From Thuidium tamariscinum (taxonomy: Eukaryota > Streptophyta > Bryopsida > Hypnales > Thuidiaceae), in NCBI GenBank assembly GCA_947034885.2, contig OX344749.2, positions 3,177,501 to 3,241,500 on the forward strand: 64,000 nucleotides of DNA, read 5' to 3'. Below the pieces are notes generated by a model, which ran no database searches, had not been told where the DNA came from, and was given only the letters and a program-made list of their open reading frames with translations. The first letter of the stretch is position 1. The number at the start of each line of letters is the position of its first letter. Of this stretch, positions 35,401-47,042 are shown piece by piece. Both the position numbers and the translations under genes were made by a program.

Positions 35401-38400
35401 AGGATTCATGAATGAAGACGTAAGCAAGCAGGATATGCAACACCCCCTACCCCCTATTGAATCATATTGCTATAAAATCAAAACTTGTACATCACAATAG
35501 CAACATAGGGACGTCTTTTGAAGTTGCAGTTGGTTGAAACATCCCAAATGAATTTTGTTTTTCAATGCTGTTCCAGCTAGGGGCTTGCACTACTGAGATT
35601 GAAGGGACATTGTTGATTGAATAAATTATTGCATAAATCAAAATCCACCCCCCACTCCGTTGAAACCACACTTTAAAAATTCACAGCATCAAAAATCAAA
35701 CTTTGGGATGTTCAATTGCTTCAGAGTTCCAGTTCCTTGAAACATCATTCCAAAGTTGTTATTCAATGTCACTAATTTCAGCAAGGGGTCTGCACTAGGC
35801 AAGTGCTATTGGAAGGACATGCAGCATTATATGTAGAATTGAACCTGCCTTGACAATCTATAGCTGCATATGTACGTCATCCACAATTCAAGGAATAAGA
35901 ACTCAAGAATCTGGGTCACAATCAATTGACATATTAAGCGAAGAATGCACTGTAAGCCACTCACCGTCTCGAGCAACAGTTTTGGCAATTCTCTCCTCGG
36001 ATCTTGCAAAAATCTCCATAGCATTCAGGATCGGACCTGCGTCGGCGGAGAGAAGCGGCGTCAAGATCACGGTGGTACTCGTATCCACGGGCTTAATCAG
36101 ACTTCCAAGCGAAAAGTACCACCTAGTGTAGTCGAGGAAGTAGTAGTACTCCAGGTCCACCGTGGCTACGAGGGAGGTTACAGCCGGAATCGTGATGGTG
36201 AAGTTTCGCAGGGGAGGGGAGGAAGAGCTGTTGAGCTCCGCAAAGTAGAAGAGGAAGAAGACGGAGGACTCGACGGCGGGAGAGCCGTCCGGCAGCAGGT
36301 ACGATCGGATACTGCCGGAGCTCGTAACCGCCGTTTGCAAGACGCTCGATGGGGCCCACGAAAGCTTCAATGTAGTAATTGGAGTCGACGTCGACAGAAA
36401 CTCGTGGGGCGCAATCTGGGGTGTCAAATAATGCAACGATGTGGCGCCTTCAGGAAACCAGAATCGATCGTAGTAATCAGCAGGGGCTCTGCATCCAAAT
36501 TAGAGAAAGAGCAAGCGCAAACTCGTCAATATAATCCGAACAAATATGTGCAAGTCAGGCGACATGGAGGGACTAATTGTAAACGATTGGATTGAACATG
36601 CATTAGGTAGTTTGATTTTCGAGACTGCTTCGATAGCTCTTGTACTAATCATATCCATGGCGATTTTAGTGTCGACGAGTCACCCAAAGGAAACCTAGCT
36701 CGACGCTAGCTACTCTAAAACGGGAGCCGTCGAACTAGCTATGACTCTAAACTGCAATAATTTGAAGAGAATCATTCGTCTCCAAAGTCTCTCTATAAAC
36801 AGGCATTTGAGATTGCGAAGGAAATCTTCTCCAAAGTTCAAAACGGTCGCAAGAATGGAACAAGGCAGCGTTATTACCGAATAAGGGCCGTGCCACCGAA
36901 ATTCACGCGATTGATAGTGCTGAAAATAGTCCCATCCTGGAGTATCGTGTTGTATAATGGTACAGCTTGATCTACCAAGTTCCTGGCCTGTTTCAGAGAG
37001 ATCCCGGAGATGAAAGGCGTATCTCCAGGAGACGTCCGAAGGAAACACACGTAAGTGACATTCCCCCGCGACATGTAATGATACTCCGTGTACGAGAAGG
37101 CAGTAACATCAATGGTAATGTTGCTGACGATGTTGGTGTCGATGGCCACCTGGAACTTCGGGGGCAGGTTGGCGTTGTCGTAGTTGCCGTAGAAGAAGGT
37201 GAGCTTGAGGAGGTACGAGTCGTTGTGGGTGACGGGAAAGGCGTAGCAGTTCTTGGCACGAGCGTCGTCGAAGTAGCGGAGCGTCTGCATCTCCGTGAAA
37301 TTTTGGAGAGACGTGGGGAGGGTGACTGTTTGGGTCTTGCCGGAGGAAATGTAGGGCGCATCTGTTTCCCAGGAGAGGCCGGTGGCGGAGTCGACATAAC
37401 TGGAGGCTGCTCCACAGTCGACGTTCCGAAAACCTGCTTGGAAACCAATCATGAGCCGGGGTGTCAGTGTGGGAAACTTACATGAGTCCCACAAACTTGT
37501 GATTCTGTTTCCACATATTCATATATAAGATGAGATTCTCAAACTAGACATGGGACTAGTCCTTCGGAGAAACAAAAATTATCCGCTTTGTACGTGACCA
37601 CTGTAACAATCGTAGAACATATTAACTCTCAAGGTCTGACACCCGTAGCTAGAGATAAAATATGATCTCGACAAGCACAAGAAATAAGTTTGTGATTAAG
37701 TGGACGTCCTCCAGGTCAGGGTACGTAGCGTATTCAGTTCTATTGTCCAGAACCTCATATTTGGTAGATGGCGGATTCCAAGGAGATTTCTGCAGTCGGA
37801 GTCACCCCTGAAAACTCAGTGCTACGCTCGTCCTACTGTTTAGCCCTGGGCACTGAAACTTATCGTAATCAACAATTCAACATCAAAATCGTGAAAATGG
37901 CGAAGATTGACGTCAATCTAGCTCGAGACACAAATCAATTCGGGTCTCAAGCTAGCACCCGACCAAGCTCTACAAACTTGAGTAATTTTTCACAATTTTG
38001 GATCTCTCTGAAACTCTAATACGATAGCGAATATAATAATGTCGTAAGGTTTTGTCGGTATGGTTACGGAATTACCGACATAACTCTTGTCTGTGAAAAT
38101 TGTTTCAAAGCTCAGCAAGGGCCGAATATTAATGAGGCACTTAAATATCTGACTGAGTTTTTCTACAGATCGCACGACAAAAAGATCAGGAGAAAACATC
38201 AATTTTTGACGGTTTAACTAAAGTATTGTTCAAAGAAGCTAGAGAAGAACTTTCTCTAGATTGACGAGCAGTGTGAGACACCAAAAGAAACAGAGGAATG
38301 ATTTGGCTTGTAGAACATGCGAGTCCACGGAGTCCAGAGGAAACGAACTGCAATTCCCAACCTGATTGAGTCCAAGCCGCTGGAAGGCTGCCCAGCAGCA

Positions 38401-38473
38401 GCAGCAGCACGGTCACCAGCACATGAGCCCTCCGGCGGCTCAATTGGAATCCAGCGCACAAGTATTTCTCCAT
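29445..38473 (-). CDS. Malectin-like LRR receptor-like serine/threonine kinase, copy B (14 exons, 935 aa)
   Basis: This is the tandem paralogue of copy A, on the same strand and with the same 14-exon layout. Exons in coding order: 38362-38473, 36878-37433, 35965-36488, 35163-35304, 34864-34935, 33971-34042, 33753-33827, 32603-32823, 32221-32414, 31795-31918, 31155-31223, 30655-30847, 29975-30110 and 29445-29762. All are GT/AG, all phases agree and there is no internal stop. An in-frame TAG lies 15 bases before the ATG. Domains are a signal peptide (1-36), a malectin-like region (38-397), GDPCLP with HAWITC retained (exon 4), three LRR exons (445-517), a membrane helix (about 548-573) and a kinase with GKGGFG at 619-624, Lys640, Asp737 of HRD, DFG at 755-757 and GTAGYLDPE. 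The C-terminal tail has a short Ser-His repeat (904-911) that copy A lacks. By family it should phosphorylate Ser/Thr after ligand sensing; its ligand is unknown. Confidence 0.94.
31391..31690. repeat. 164-bp tandem duplication in intron 10 of gene B
   Basis: GAAACTTAGCAGATTGTTTT occurs at 31392 and again at 31556, followed in both cases by similar sequence ending in CATGCTGCA and TTTTCATTTG. Gene A has one unit (near 6265-6385), so the duplication arose in copy B after the paralogues split. Confidence 0.75.
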
Positions 38474-38563
38474 TGCTGCAAAAGACTAATAAAATCGAAC
38501 TTGGGGAGCGAGTATGCACTAGTACTAAGACAAAGACCGATGTACTCGAAACCCAACCTCTCC

Positions 38564-38697
38564 ACCAAACCTCTCCACGTACGGCACTTGCTGGCAATTG
38601 TCGGTAGCTTCTGAAATGTGGTACTCGTACGTATAGATGCTACCTGCCAGTGAGGCGCCCGTTTCTGTCGCACAATTATGCCGATCGAACGAACGCT
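38564..38697 (-). promoter_or_regulatory. Conserved upstream block of receptor gene B
   Basis: This is the counterpart of 15820-15945, placed about 90-224 bases before the ATG. It begins with a short local duplication (CCAACCTCTCCAC then CCAAACCTCTCCAC). It is a candidate promoter or leader element retained after the tandem duplication. Confidence 0.45.
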
Positions 38698-39420
38698 CTC
38701 CGTCTGACTCCCGGAGATACGGACTGAGAGCCGGTTTCCATTGGGACCTGGAGGTACCCATCCAGTTGAGACCAGGGCCTCCAGTCGGACCTCCAGCCTC
38801 CAGTCCGTGAACAGGGGATTTGCAGACCTGCAGGGCTTGGAGGAATGGAGGGGTGATTGGCGGGCCGATTCCTGAGAAAAAACAGAAAGTCTCCGAGCGA
38901 CACTGGTGCCCACTTTTCACTTTTACCTGAAGAACAAGCCTGTTCCAAAGCCCACTGGAAAAGTTCCTCACTCCGTCCAGGTGCTTCAGCTCCTATTTGT
39001 CCGGCCTGTCTGAATGGAAAGCTTTGTTTCAATATTGAGCCTTAGGGACAGATTTCATGTGAGCCGGGCCGGTAGAACTTGCAAGGGAGAGCTACAGTGA
39101 CAAGTGAGTGATGACACTTCTATGTGAACCCGGTGGGTGGGGAGATATCGAGTAAGAAAAGCACACAGTAACGATTCCCTTGAAGTTCGATCAATCTCCA
39201 TCAATCCCCTCCTCTACCAATATCGGTGAAGATGGAACTCTTGCTTCTCCGCTCACCAAGGCCGGCAAGAGAATCGGCAAGAGCCTCTTGTCGTCTTCCT
39301 ACTTTCTTATCGGCCCGGCTCACATGGAAGGGTGGCCCTTATTCTCCTTTGGCCCCTTGAAGTCCAAGCCCTCAATGGAAATTGGCCTTGATTTTGGTTA
39401 TTGGTGGATAAGAAATGTAG
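38698..39420. other. GC-richer island upstream of gene B, possible organelle-derived insertion
   Basis: About 700 bases with balanced base composition between AT-rich neighbours. Stretches such as GTGAGCCGGGCCGGTAGAAC and GGAGATATCGAGTAAG have the look of plant mitochondrial intron or spacer DNA, but this is an impression from composition, not a match. Frames at 38857-39045 and 39180-39437 show no known domain. Confidence 0.35.
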
Positions 39421-39452
39421 ATTTTTTCATGAATTAAAATAATTATGGCTTG

Positions 39453-40524
39453 ACAATGATTGCAAGAGACACTTGTACTATTTGTTGTGTTTTTTTTTTT
39501 TACCTCTTTTAATAAGGTTCTAACTTTTGAATTATAAACTCAATGCAAAAAACAAATAAATTGTTTTTAGGTATCTTGATTGCAATTGATACCCTTATTT
39601 TCCAAAAAAGATTAAAATTCATTTCATATTTAAAAGTCAATTTGGTTAATTTATAACAAATTCGAATTTAGGGAATTTCATACTATTTTGAACCCAGAAA
39701 AACAAATTTTGAGGTGAAATTTTGAGATGACGATTTCTTAAGATACTTATAGCTATTGACAAAAGAAATTCAAAAATAGTTAATTTCATGTGGTGTAGAA
39801 GTCCACAAAGAGACCTTTGTGCTACTTGCTTTTTGAAACATATGAAACATTAGTTTGGTGGGTTTCTTATTCAAATCTTATCACAAAAAACCTTCTAAAC
39901 TGGTCAATTTTTAGATTTGCATAAAATTCATTTTTCTTATTTTTTACAAATTAAAATGTCAAAGTTGTATTTTCTTCACTAGAATTTTGGACATAGAATT
40001 ATAGTGAAGAAAATAGATACCTCAATGTTTAAATTAATGAAAAATAAAAATTTAAAATAAAAATAAAAATACTCCATTTTAGAAGACTTTTTTGTGATGA
40101 GATCTGAACGAAAAAAAACATCAAAATAATGTTTCATACATTTTAAAAAGCAAGCAACTTAGAGATCTCTTTGTAGACTTCTACACTACATAAAATTAAC
40201 TATTTTTGAAATTCCTTTAGTCAATAGCTATAAGTATATTAAGAAATCGTCATCTCAAAATTTCACCTCAAAATTCATTTTTTGGGGTTCAAAATAGTAC
40301 TAAAATCCCCTTAATTGGAATTTGTGACTGTAAAACATCAAAGGCTGATTAAAAATAATAATATGTTTTTGAAAAATATTATAAAAATTATATATATATA
40401 ATAATGAGTACGTTGCCTCTAAATTTGGGGCAATTTGGAGCTATAATACAAAAGTTATAGCCAAAAAACTAATCACCAAAAACATGTAAGTGAAAATAAT
40501 ACAAGCGTTTCTTGCATTCTCCTT
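39453..40524. mobile_element. Second foldback CAAGAAACACTT-family element
   Basis: About 1.07 kb. Ends are GATTGCAAGAGACACTTGTA and ACAAGCGTTTCTTGCATTC. Most of the interior is an inverted pair about a centre near 40000 (TTTGAGGTGAAATTTTGAGA against TCTCAAAATTTCACCTCAAA). Its sequence differs from the 16675 copy, so the foldback form is a family habit. Confidence 0.82.
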
Positions 40525-41756
40525 TGAGAAGGATTTAGATGATGTACTTGTCCTATCCTATTAATCCTTAATCTAAATTATAGGGGTTAAAGGAGGACTT
40601 CAAACGTTTTCAAGAGTTTTATGTGGGAGCTAAAGGAAAGAAGTATTTAAAGTACATCCCAATACCTTTTCTTTTGTCTATTTTTAAATGTTGTGATTAA
40701 TATGGTAAATTGGTAGATACTTCATGATTTTTGAGCAAGATAAAGAATAATCTCAAGTAGAGATGAGAAGGAAAAAAACACTTGTGGGAACACTTGCAAA
40801 CTTGAATACTAAGCAAGTATTTAAACTAATGTTAAGTTCAACGCACCATTGGCATTAATTTGTATTATAAGGATGATAGTGTCTTTCACCTTATAATAAA
40901 TAAAATTTAGATGATTCTCTTCTAATTATAGTTTGTCAACATTTGGTTTAAATGTGCACAATAGTGTCATACAAAAAGGTTCAGAGTCAAGTTTTTTGGA
41001 CTATTTTTTAATTTTACATCATCAACTTGACTCTAAATAAAAAGGTTAAAATGGATCACTATATATAGTTGGTATACTTTTACAACTTCTAGCTTCATAC
41101 AATGATACAACGACACCTATAATTGGAATTCCAACCATAAAATTATTCTTTTGAAATTTTTTATTTAGTCTAGTTTCTACTTTAAATCTCAAATTTCAAA
41201 TTTTAAGAATTTTAAAAATTCCAAAAATGAACATTTTATTGCAACTTGAACAGTGGGCCTATAATAAAGGTCTATTGAAGTATTGATTATAAAATGACAT
41301 TGAGTATTGGTTTATATTATGATGTTCTCTATTGTGATATAAATGTGGGGTGAAATTTTTTAATACTTTAACTATACAATTATATATATAATGTTAATTT
41401 TCTTGACTTCAATGACAAAAATTAATAAAAAAATCAAACCTTTACAAGATAAATTTTCAAATTTTAAACTAGAAGAAGGCAAGCAATTTCATCTCTTAAA
41501 AATAAATGCAAAAATTTCATTCTTAAGCAATCACAAAAAGAACTATAAGAAAGCATTCAAAATAAAGAAATTTTCATTTTCATTCTTAATAAAAAAATTG
41601 TTGAGAAGAAGTAGGTACAAGATAGATGGAAAATCTAAATTATTAATATCATAACTTTAGATGTAATTATTGGTAGAAAAATTATATAGATGAAGTTCTA
41701 TTAAAAAAATGGTCAATTTCACAAGTGTAGGTTGATTCTTTAGAAGTTAATTTTTG
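40525..41756. other. AT-rich spacer without a recognised gene
   Basis: A lysine-rich frame of 87 codons at 41391-41654 reflects A-rich composition. No motif or element end was found. Confidence 0.35.
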
Positions 41757-42311
41757 TCATGGATCATTGCAAGAAACTTTTAATGGTTTTTGCTCCAAAC
41801 AACCTTAATACTAAAATACTATGACTTTTGGAATAATTTTTTCTTAAATGACATAAAATATGGATAATTTGTAAAGCATTCCAAAAAATACATGTATACA
41901 AATTCAAGCCTAAAAAAATTTATCCCTAAAAGTTATGTATAATCAAAGAATGATGGGAAATACCATGAAAATAGACACTTTGACGTTTGATTTTTTTTAA
42001 ATATTTTGAAAAATTCAAAGATTTCTTAAGAAAATAATATTTTTTCTAAGTTGAAAATTCTCCTTCTCAACCATTTGATCTCCAAAAAAATGATATTGTA
42101 TCTTTTGTACAAGTTGCGCAAAGGTAGAATTTTTTGAACAATTGTAGAAGGTGGATAGTTTATTATTTTAAAAAATACTTTGTAAAATTGTATAACTTTA
42201 GAAGAAGTCCTTGTTTGGCAATTTTGAGCTTCAAATTTGTATTTAGGGTCAAAAATAATACTAAAATCTCCAAAATGCGAATCTGAAATGGAACAATTTT
42301 ACCAAAATGTA
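41757..42311. mobile_element. Left part of a CAAGAAACACTT-family element
   Basis: Begins with GGATCATTGCAAGAAACTTT and contains interior words typical of the family (GGGTCAAAAATAATACTAAAA). The right end was not found; the sequence runs into the MITE at 42312. Confidence 0.45.
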
Positions 42312-42604
42312 ATGAGTAAGCATTAGATGAAATTTGAGGGCATTAGGAGACTATGGGTTCCCGGACTGCGGGAATGCAGTTTCTGCCCTGTGAACTCAAA
42401 TCCTACATAGTCACGGCCTTGCCACATAATAATTTTTTTTTTCAAAATTTTTTTTGGACTTACTTTCATATTTTAGGACCCAAAAAAATTCTTCTTTTTT
42501 GGTAAAAATTGGCCTGACAGCGGACATTGGCATTGGGAGCCGTTTTGGGATCAGACCCGAAACGGCCCTGTAATGCCCTCAGATTTCATCTAATGTGAAC
42601 TCAT
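42312..42604. mobile_element. MITE with CATTAGATGAAAT ends and a GC-rich core hairpin
   Basis: A 293-base element whose two 34-base ends are inverted copies of each other with few mismatches (CATTAGATGAAAT, TGAGGGCATTA). The core is GC-rich and holds the hairpin CCGTTTTGGG / CCCGAAACGG at 42540-42565. No coding. Confidence 0.8.
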
Positions 42605-43426
42605 CAACTAAATTTACTTGGTAAACTTTTGGCAAAATATTTTTTAGTTTGGACAATGTCATTTAATACTACAAAAGATATTTGAAAAACTAATGCATGA
42701 AATCACCAAATTTCTTGAATGAAAAATTCTAATAACAAATATTTTATAGGTGAATATACATATCCATAGTTGAATTTAGATTGTTTATTTGTTTGTATGA
42801 TTGTTTTGTTTTGTTTGTTTGTTTATTTGTTACACTGAGATCTCTTGGCCTATGCATCCTCTTGTCGCATTCTTGCTAGTACCATTGAAAACTTTCAATA
42901 AGGAGGGGTGCACAAGCTTGGTTCCTTAGTATCTAAACCTACAGTGTGAAAGATATTGAACTTTGAGTTTTTTATGAATTAAAAAATTTATAAATTACTT
43001 ATAAATTCATTTTGATTGTAGAAACAATAGAGGGCACACTAGTGTAGATGATGTTATCAATTATTTCCTTCCTTGCATACATTCCAATTTCCAAGGTGCA
43101 AATTGCTCTACCAACAAAAAAAAATTGTCTAATTCTCTCCCTTTTTTGTGACTTTGTGAACACATGAAAGTAAAAATTCACTTGAGAGAGTTTTTCACAC
43201 AATTAATAATTTTGTGAAACTACACAACTAGCTCAACTTAGGTACACTGAATTGGGGTTTTACGGGAACCCATATTTAATCAATTGACATTCCAAACTAT
43301 ATAAATATCTACCTTGATTGTACACCAATAGTTACTGAACTGTTGGGGGGTTGTATATCATGTTTCAAACACGGCTTCAATTTCTTTTGATAATTCTCTT
43401 CAATTTTTTGGCCTTCTTAAAACCCC
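42605..43426. other. AT-rich spacer without a recognised gene
   Basis: Contains a TTTG/TTTGTTTG tract near 42780-42830. Nothing else could be supported. Confidence 0.35.
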
Positions 43427-43848
43427 TAAGGTAGAAGGCTCAGAAATGGAGCATGAGAGCATCTAAGGGCTGATCTTCCTTTTTCATGTAATTAAACAAA
43501 TGGAAATATTTCTAGCCCATTTTTCAGAGGAAAAAAAATAGATGAGGAATCTAACACAAGTGATTTCATATTTTTTGGAGCATTTTTAAATTAGTTATGA
43601 ATTTTCAAACAAAATGTGTTGTAGGTCCCCATTTATGTCCCTAGATCTTCCATGAATGGTTCACTTGCAACTTCAAAGAAAAGATGGAAAAGCAAGGAGA
43701 ATGATTGGCTCTCACTATTCCCAATGCTTCTATCTTCATTTCATTCAATGAGTATAGAGGTCCATTTAAGAACCACATATTGTCCATTTCAATGCCTTTT
43801 ATAGGTTCCATTCTTAATGCCCGCTCTATTTTAGAGCCTCCTACCTTA
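43427..43848. mobile_element. AGGTAGAAGGCTC TA-flanked element
   Basis: A 422-base element with ends TAAGGTAGAAGGCTC and GAGCCTCCTACCTTA. The interior TCTAACACAAGTGATTTCAT is shared with 19270-19877. Confidence 0.7.
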
Positions 43849-44458
43849 TTCAGTGTAAGTTCAGTTAAGTTGCTTGTGCCTCGTGCACCCCGTGCACCCC
43901 GTGTGTAAGATCAGTTCAGTTCCAGGCTGTTTGCAGCTGGTTTAAAGGGTCCTGCCAATCTTCTTCGAAGCTGTTCCGGCTCCCGAACCCCCGACTGTGG
44001 GCAAAGATTCTTTACCATATCAGTCTTCCAGACTTCCACTGGTACAGTACTCTGGTAGTATGAACGAATCATCTTTCGTTGCACCAAGGTCAACAACCAT
44101 AGCAGCCCCACTTGGAGTCCGTCACTGACTTCGAAGTTCTCCAATGTTCCGGGAGAACCGCTCAGCCAGCCTGCAGTGCGAAAATGCTGGCATTCCAGTA
44201 TTGCGTTTTCTTTTCCTGAATCAAATGGAATCCATTCATTCAGTTGCGAAACCAAAATTTCAAAGCCGGCAGTCAAACCCGAGCCAGAGTCGGACGAAAG
44301 GGAGAAAAGCTGCGGTAAGGGAGAATAACTTCCAAGGAACAGACGCTGGCCTGGTCCAGACGATACCATCTCCTACCCGCGAGGCAACCACTGAGTGGGG
44401 ATTGGAGCCAGGTATCATCGAACCTAGTCCAGTGTGGAGGGCGGCGACGAGCAAATAG
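43849..44458. other. GC-richer island of unknown origin
   Basis: About 600 bases with a short triplicated GTGCACCCC word at 43875-43900 and a mixed, non-AT-rich interior. Frames on both strands reach 152 codons, but they overlap each other and match no domain I know. It may be an organelle-derived insert or captured DNA. Confidence 0.3.
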
Positions 44459-44871
44459 GGGTAGTCACGGCTTCTTTCAGCAACCAGATTTCGGAGAAGG
44501 AGGGAAAACAGGGTCCATCAGGAGACTATCAGCATGAAGGAGCTCTGACACTCCTCTTTGATGTGGTGAGACATGCAAGATCGAAAGCCTGCGAATGCAT
44601 TTACCGGCTTTTACTTCATCAATGAGATTGACAGCTTCAACGGTGCAGTCGGGAGCTTCCGGAGCAAAGATCGAAGTTGGGGTAACAACTTCACTCACGA
44701 ATAGTTATGCACACCCGTTATTCACATCTGGAGCAAAATAACAGAAGCCTATGAAGCCTTCACAAAACAAGAATATTCATTGGCGGAGGGACACATGAGA
44801 GCCAATTGTCCACCACCACGATGTGATATTTGTGCAAAGTTCAACTTGGTAAAGAAGCCGTGACTACCTTT
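44459..44871. mobile_element. Element with GTAGTCACGGCTTCTTT inverted ends
   Basis: GGTAGTCACGGCTTCTTT at the left is exactly inverted at the right (AAAGAAGCCGTGACTACC), enclosing about 375 bases of GC-richer, non-repetitive sequence. No target duplication is clear. It may be a small DNA transposon carrying captured host sequence. Confidence 0.6.
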
Positions 44872-44899
44872 AATGTTGTTGGCATTCTTTTAATGCAAT

Positions 44900-45871
44900 A
44901 GTTGGGGCAATAGTTCTCCATTTGTTATCAAACAATAATTTCTTTTTTAAATGGTTGGCATTGTTGGAAAAGTTCATTGCTCTCCACATAAAGACAATTG
45001 TGAGAAACGGAGAGAGCAATTGAAATTTTATTTCATAATAAAGTATGTACTTGATAGGAATTTTGAAGCCTATTGCCTACTTGATTGAAAGAGTCTCTAC
45101 AAAACTACCCCAAAACCAACAAAAAGTCTAACTCTTGTGGTCATCTTATTCATCTAAAGTAATCACAATATTTTCCAATAATTTTCCAACATCAAGACTA
45201 AAAAAAAGCACTTTGTCTATTGGATTGACATACAAAAAGTACAAAACTCCTATTGCAGTAACTAGTCATTTTATGACCATCATCTAAGGCCATAATTGTA
45301 GCTACTAACTCTACCTAAAGAAAACTTGTTTATAATAGGTAGAATGAGTGGTCTAACTTGTTGCAATTTGCAAAAAAACTCAAATTTTTTTCTCATACAA
45401 AAACAAATGTGAAGAATGATGAGAGCAACTAAAATTTTGTTTTTCTAAAAATATATGAATTTTTATATGAATTTTTGAAGTATATTGCCTAATTGGCCCA
45501 AAAGAGTTTGTAAAATATTCCAAATCAAGAAAAAGTGTTTCCATAATGGTCATCTTACCACCTAAATTAATCACAACATTTTCTAACATGGCTACATGAT
45601 TTCCTAACATAGCCATGACTTCAAAGAATAAAGAAATAACTTTTTATCATGTGCTTACACTAAGAACATATAAGTGTCCTATGATAGTCATTAATTCCTC
45701 TATGACCATCTCCCCGCGGCATTAAATATGGCCACAAATCAACATAATGTTAAGCATAATGTATTCCTCATCCCAATTTCTCAAAAAAGTCTATCATGGG
45801 TAGGCAAAAATTATAATGAGTAGTTAACTAGGAGCTTCTCATTGGTGGTTGGATTGGTAGGCAAGTTTGCC
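44900..45871. repeat. Unclassified dispersed repeat, copies 3 and 4 in tandem
   Basis: Two successive diverged copies, 44900-45370 and 45370-45871. Both show the CATAAAGAC/ACAAAAACAAATGTG phrase, TTTTGAAGTATATTGCCTA-like words and GTCATCTTA followed by an ATCACAA word. The second is interrupted by the TTAA element and resumes at 46804. Confidence 0.55.
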
Positions 45872-46803
45872 TTAACCCCTAAAGGTTTTTGACTATGTTT
45901 TCACCAAAATTGCTCCAAAACTCTCATTTTTAGGATAACTATCAAATTTTAGAAAAAAAACATTTTTAGAATAATGTAACCGTAGGATCTTAGAGTAAAC
46001 TAGTTTGAGAGCATGTACAAAAAAATTCAGAAAATTCCGCCATGTAGATTGTAAGATAATAGTGTTTGAAGTTACAAAAATCCCTTTTTTATCACTGCGG
46101 AAATCCGGGCAGCTGCACTTCAGAAGGCCACATTTGTATGAAAAAATGTCCAAAATGGTTGTTACTCTTTGGATTCATTCTTCAATTCAAGTTGGCTACA
46201 TGCTCAAAAAATTTCAAATCATTTCAAATTGTACAACATGTACAAAAAAAATAGTAAGTAGAGAAAAGTAGAGAATGATTCAAAACACTAAATGTTTAAC
46301 AATTTATTTATTGAAATGAAAAATGCCAATCTCAATGGTTGAAATGTTGTAATAAACATTCTACACCCAATGTTTTTTGTTTTTTTCAAAAATATTGAAA
46401 ATTGAGTAAAACAAAGGACTTCAAAGTTTATTTTAGAGTAGAGAATCCATAACTACCCGCAAACTAAAATTCTTCATAACTTTTGATTCATTAATCCAAA
46501 TGGAATGATTCAAAGATTTCCACATATATATAAATCTATAAAACCAATTTCAAATTTTGGTTTCCAAAAAAAGTGATTTTTTCTGATCTGCCCGAACTGC
46601 CCGAGTTGAGAAACAAACAACATATTATGCAATAACTTTTCAACCATGTAGTCAAAAGTCATGAAAATTGTTGGGCTTGAAAGATACTCCTCATCCACAC
46701 CTTCTATTAAATTTTGGTTCCAAAATATAGAAATCTCTAGTCACATGTACCTGCCCAAAATCGCTATGTTGCCAAAAAAGCATTTTGGTCCTTTAGGGGT
46801 TAA
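45872..46803. mobile_element. TTAA-flanked element with CCCCTAAAGG ends, copy 2
   Basis: 932 bases with TTAA at each end. It is homologous to 25720-26648 in inverted orientation. Its left part closely matches the copy that begins at 63776 (GTTTTTGACTATGTTT, AACCGTAGGATCTT). No transposase. Confidence 0.8.
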
Positions 46804-47042
46804 TGTAGTCTAAATCTCATTTATTGAAGAGTTTATTTTGAGTTACCTTTAGTCATTGTTAATCATTGCTTTTGGAATAAAAACCATATAGAGTGTGAAA
46901 ATACGGATGATCCAAAATTAGACAAAAAATCAATGGAACAAACATCCAACTAAAGTATAAAACTAAAAGGTAGATATGTAGCTACATTTTTTTTTAATTG
47001 TTAAATGTAGCCACTTTCTATTTCAAATTCAACACTAATATC
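46804..47042. repeat. Continuation of dispersed repeat copy 4
   Basis: Resumes after the TTAA element with TGTAGTCTAAATCTCATTTA and GATCCAAAATTAGACAAAAA, matching copy 1 near 20230-20440. Confidence 0.5.

Larger units (their letters stand above)
28500..38697 (-). repeat. Segmental duplication block, copy B
   Basis: The block holds receptor gene B plus about 0.9 kb of downstream and 0.2 kb of upstream homology to the copy A block. It is more compact than copy A and lacks the transposons found in introns 2 and 5 of gene A, so it approximates the pre-insertion state. Intron 10 carries its own internal tandem duplication. Confidence 0.8.

Noticed and set aside
36993-37485. Frames of 151-172 codons opposite or out of phase with the malectin exon of gene B
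   Set aside because: They are shadows of exon 36878-37433, whose correct frame joins its neighbours in phase and carries the recognisable malectin-like sequence.
38186-38360. Continuation of the first-exon frame of gene B beyond codon 38
   Set aside because: The GT donor at the end of TQSG and the phase-1 acceptor at 37433 give a perfect join to GFRNVDCG, and the same donor is present in gene A.
42540-42565. GC-rich hairpin considered as a transcription terminator
   Set aside because: It sits in the core of a MITE in a plant nuclear genome, not after a bacterial-type gene.
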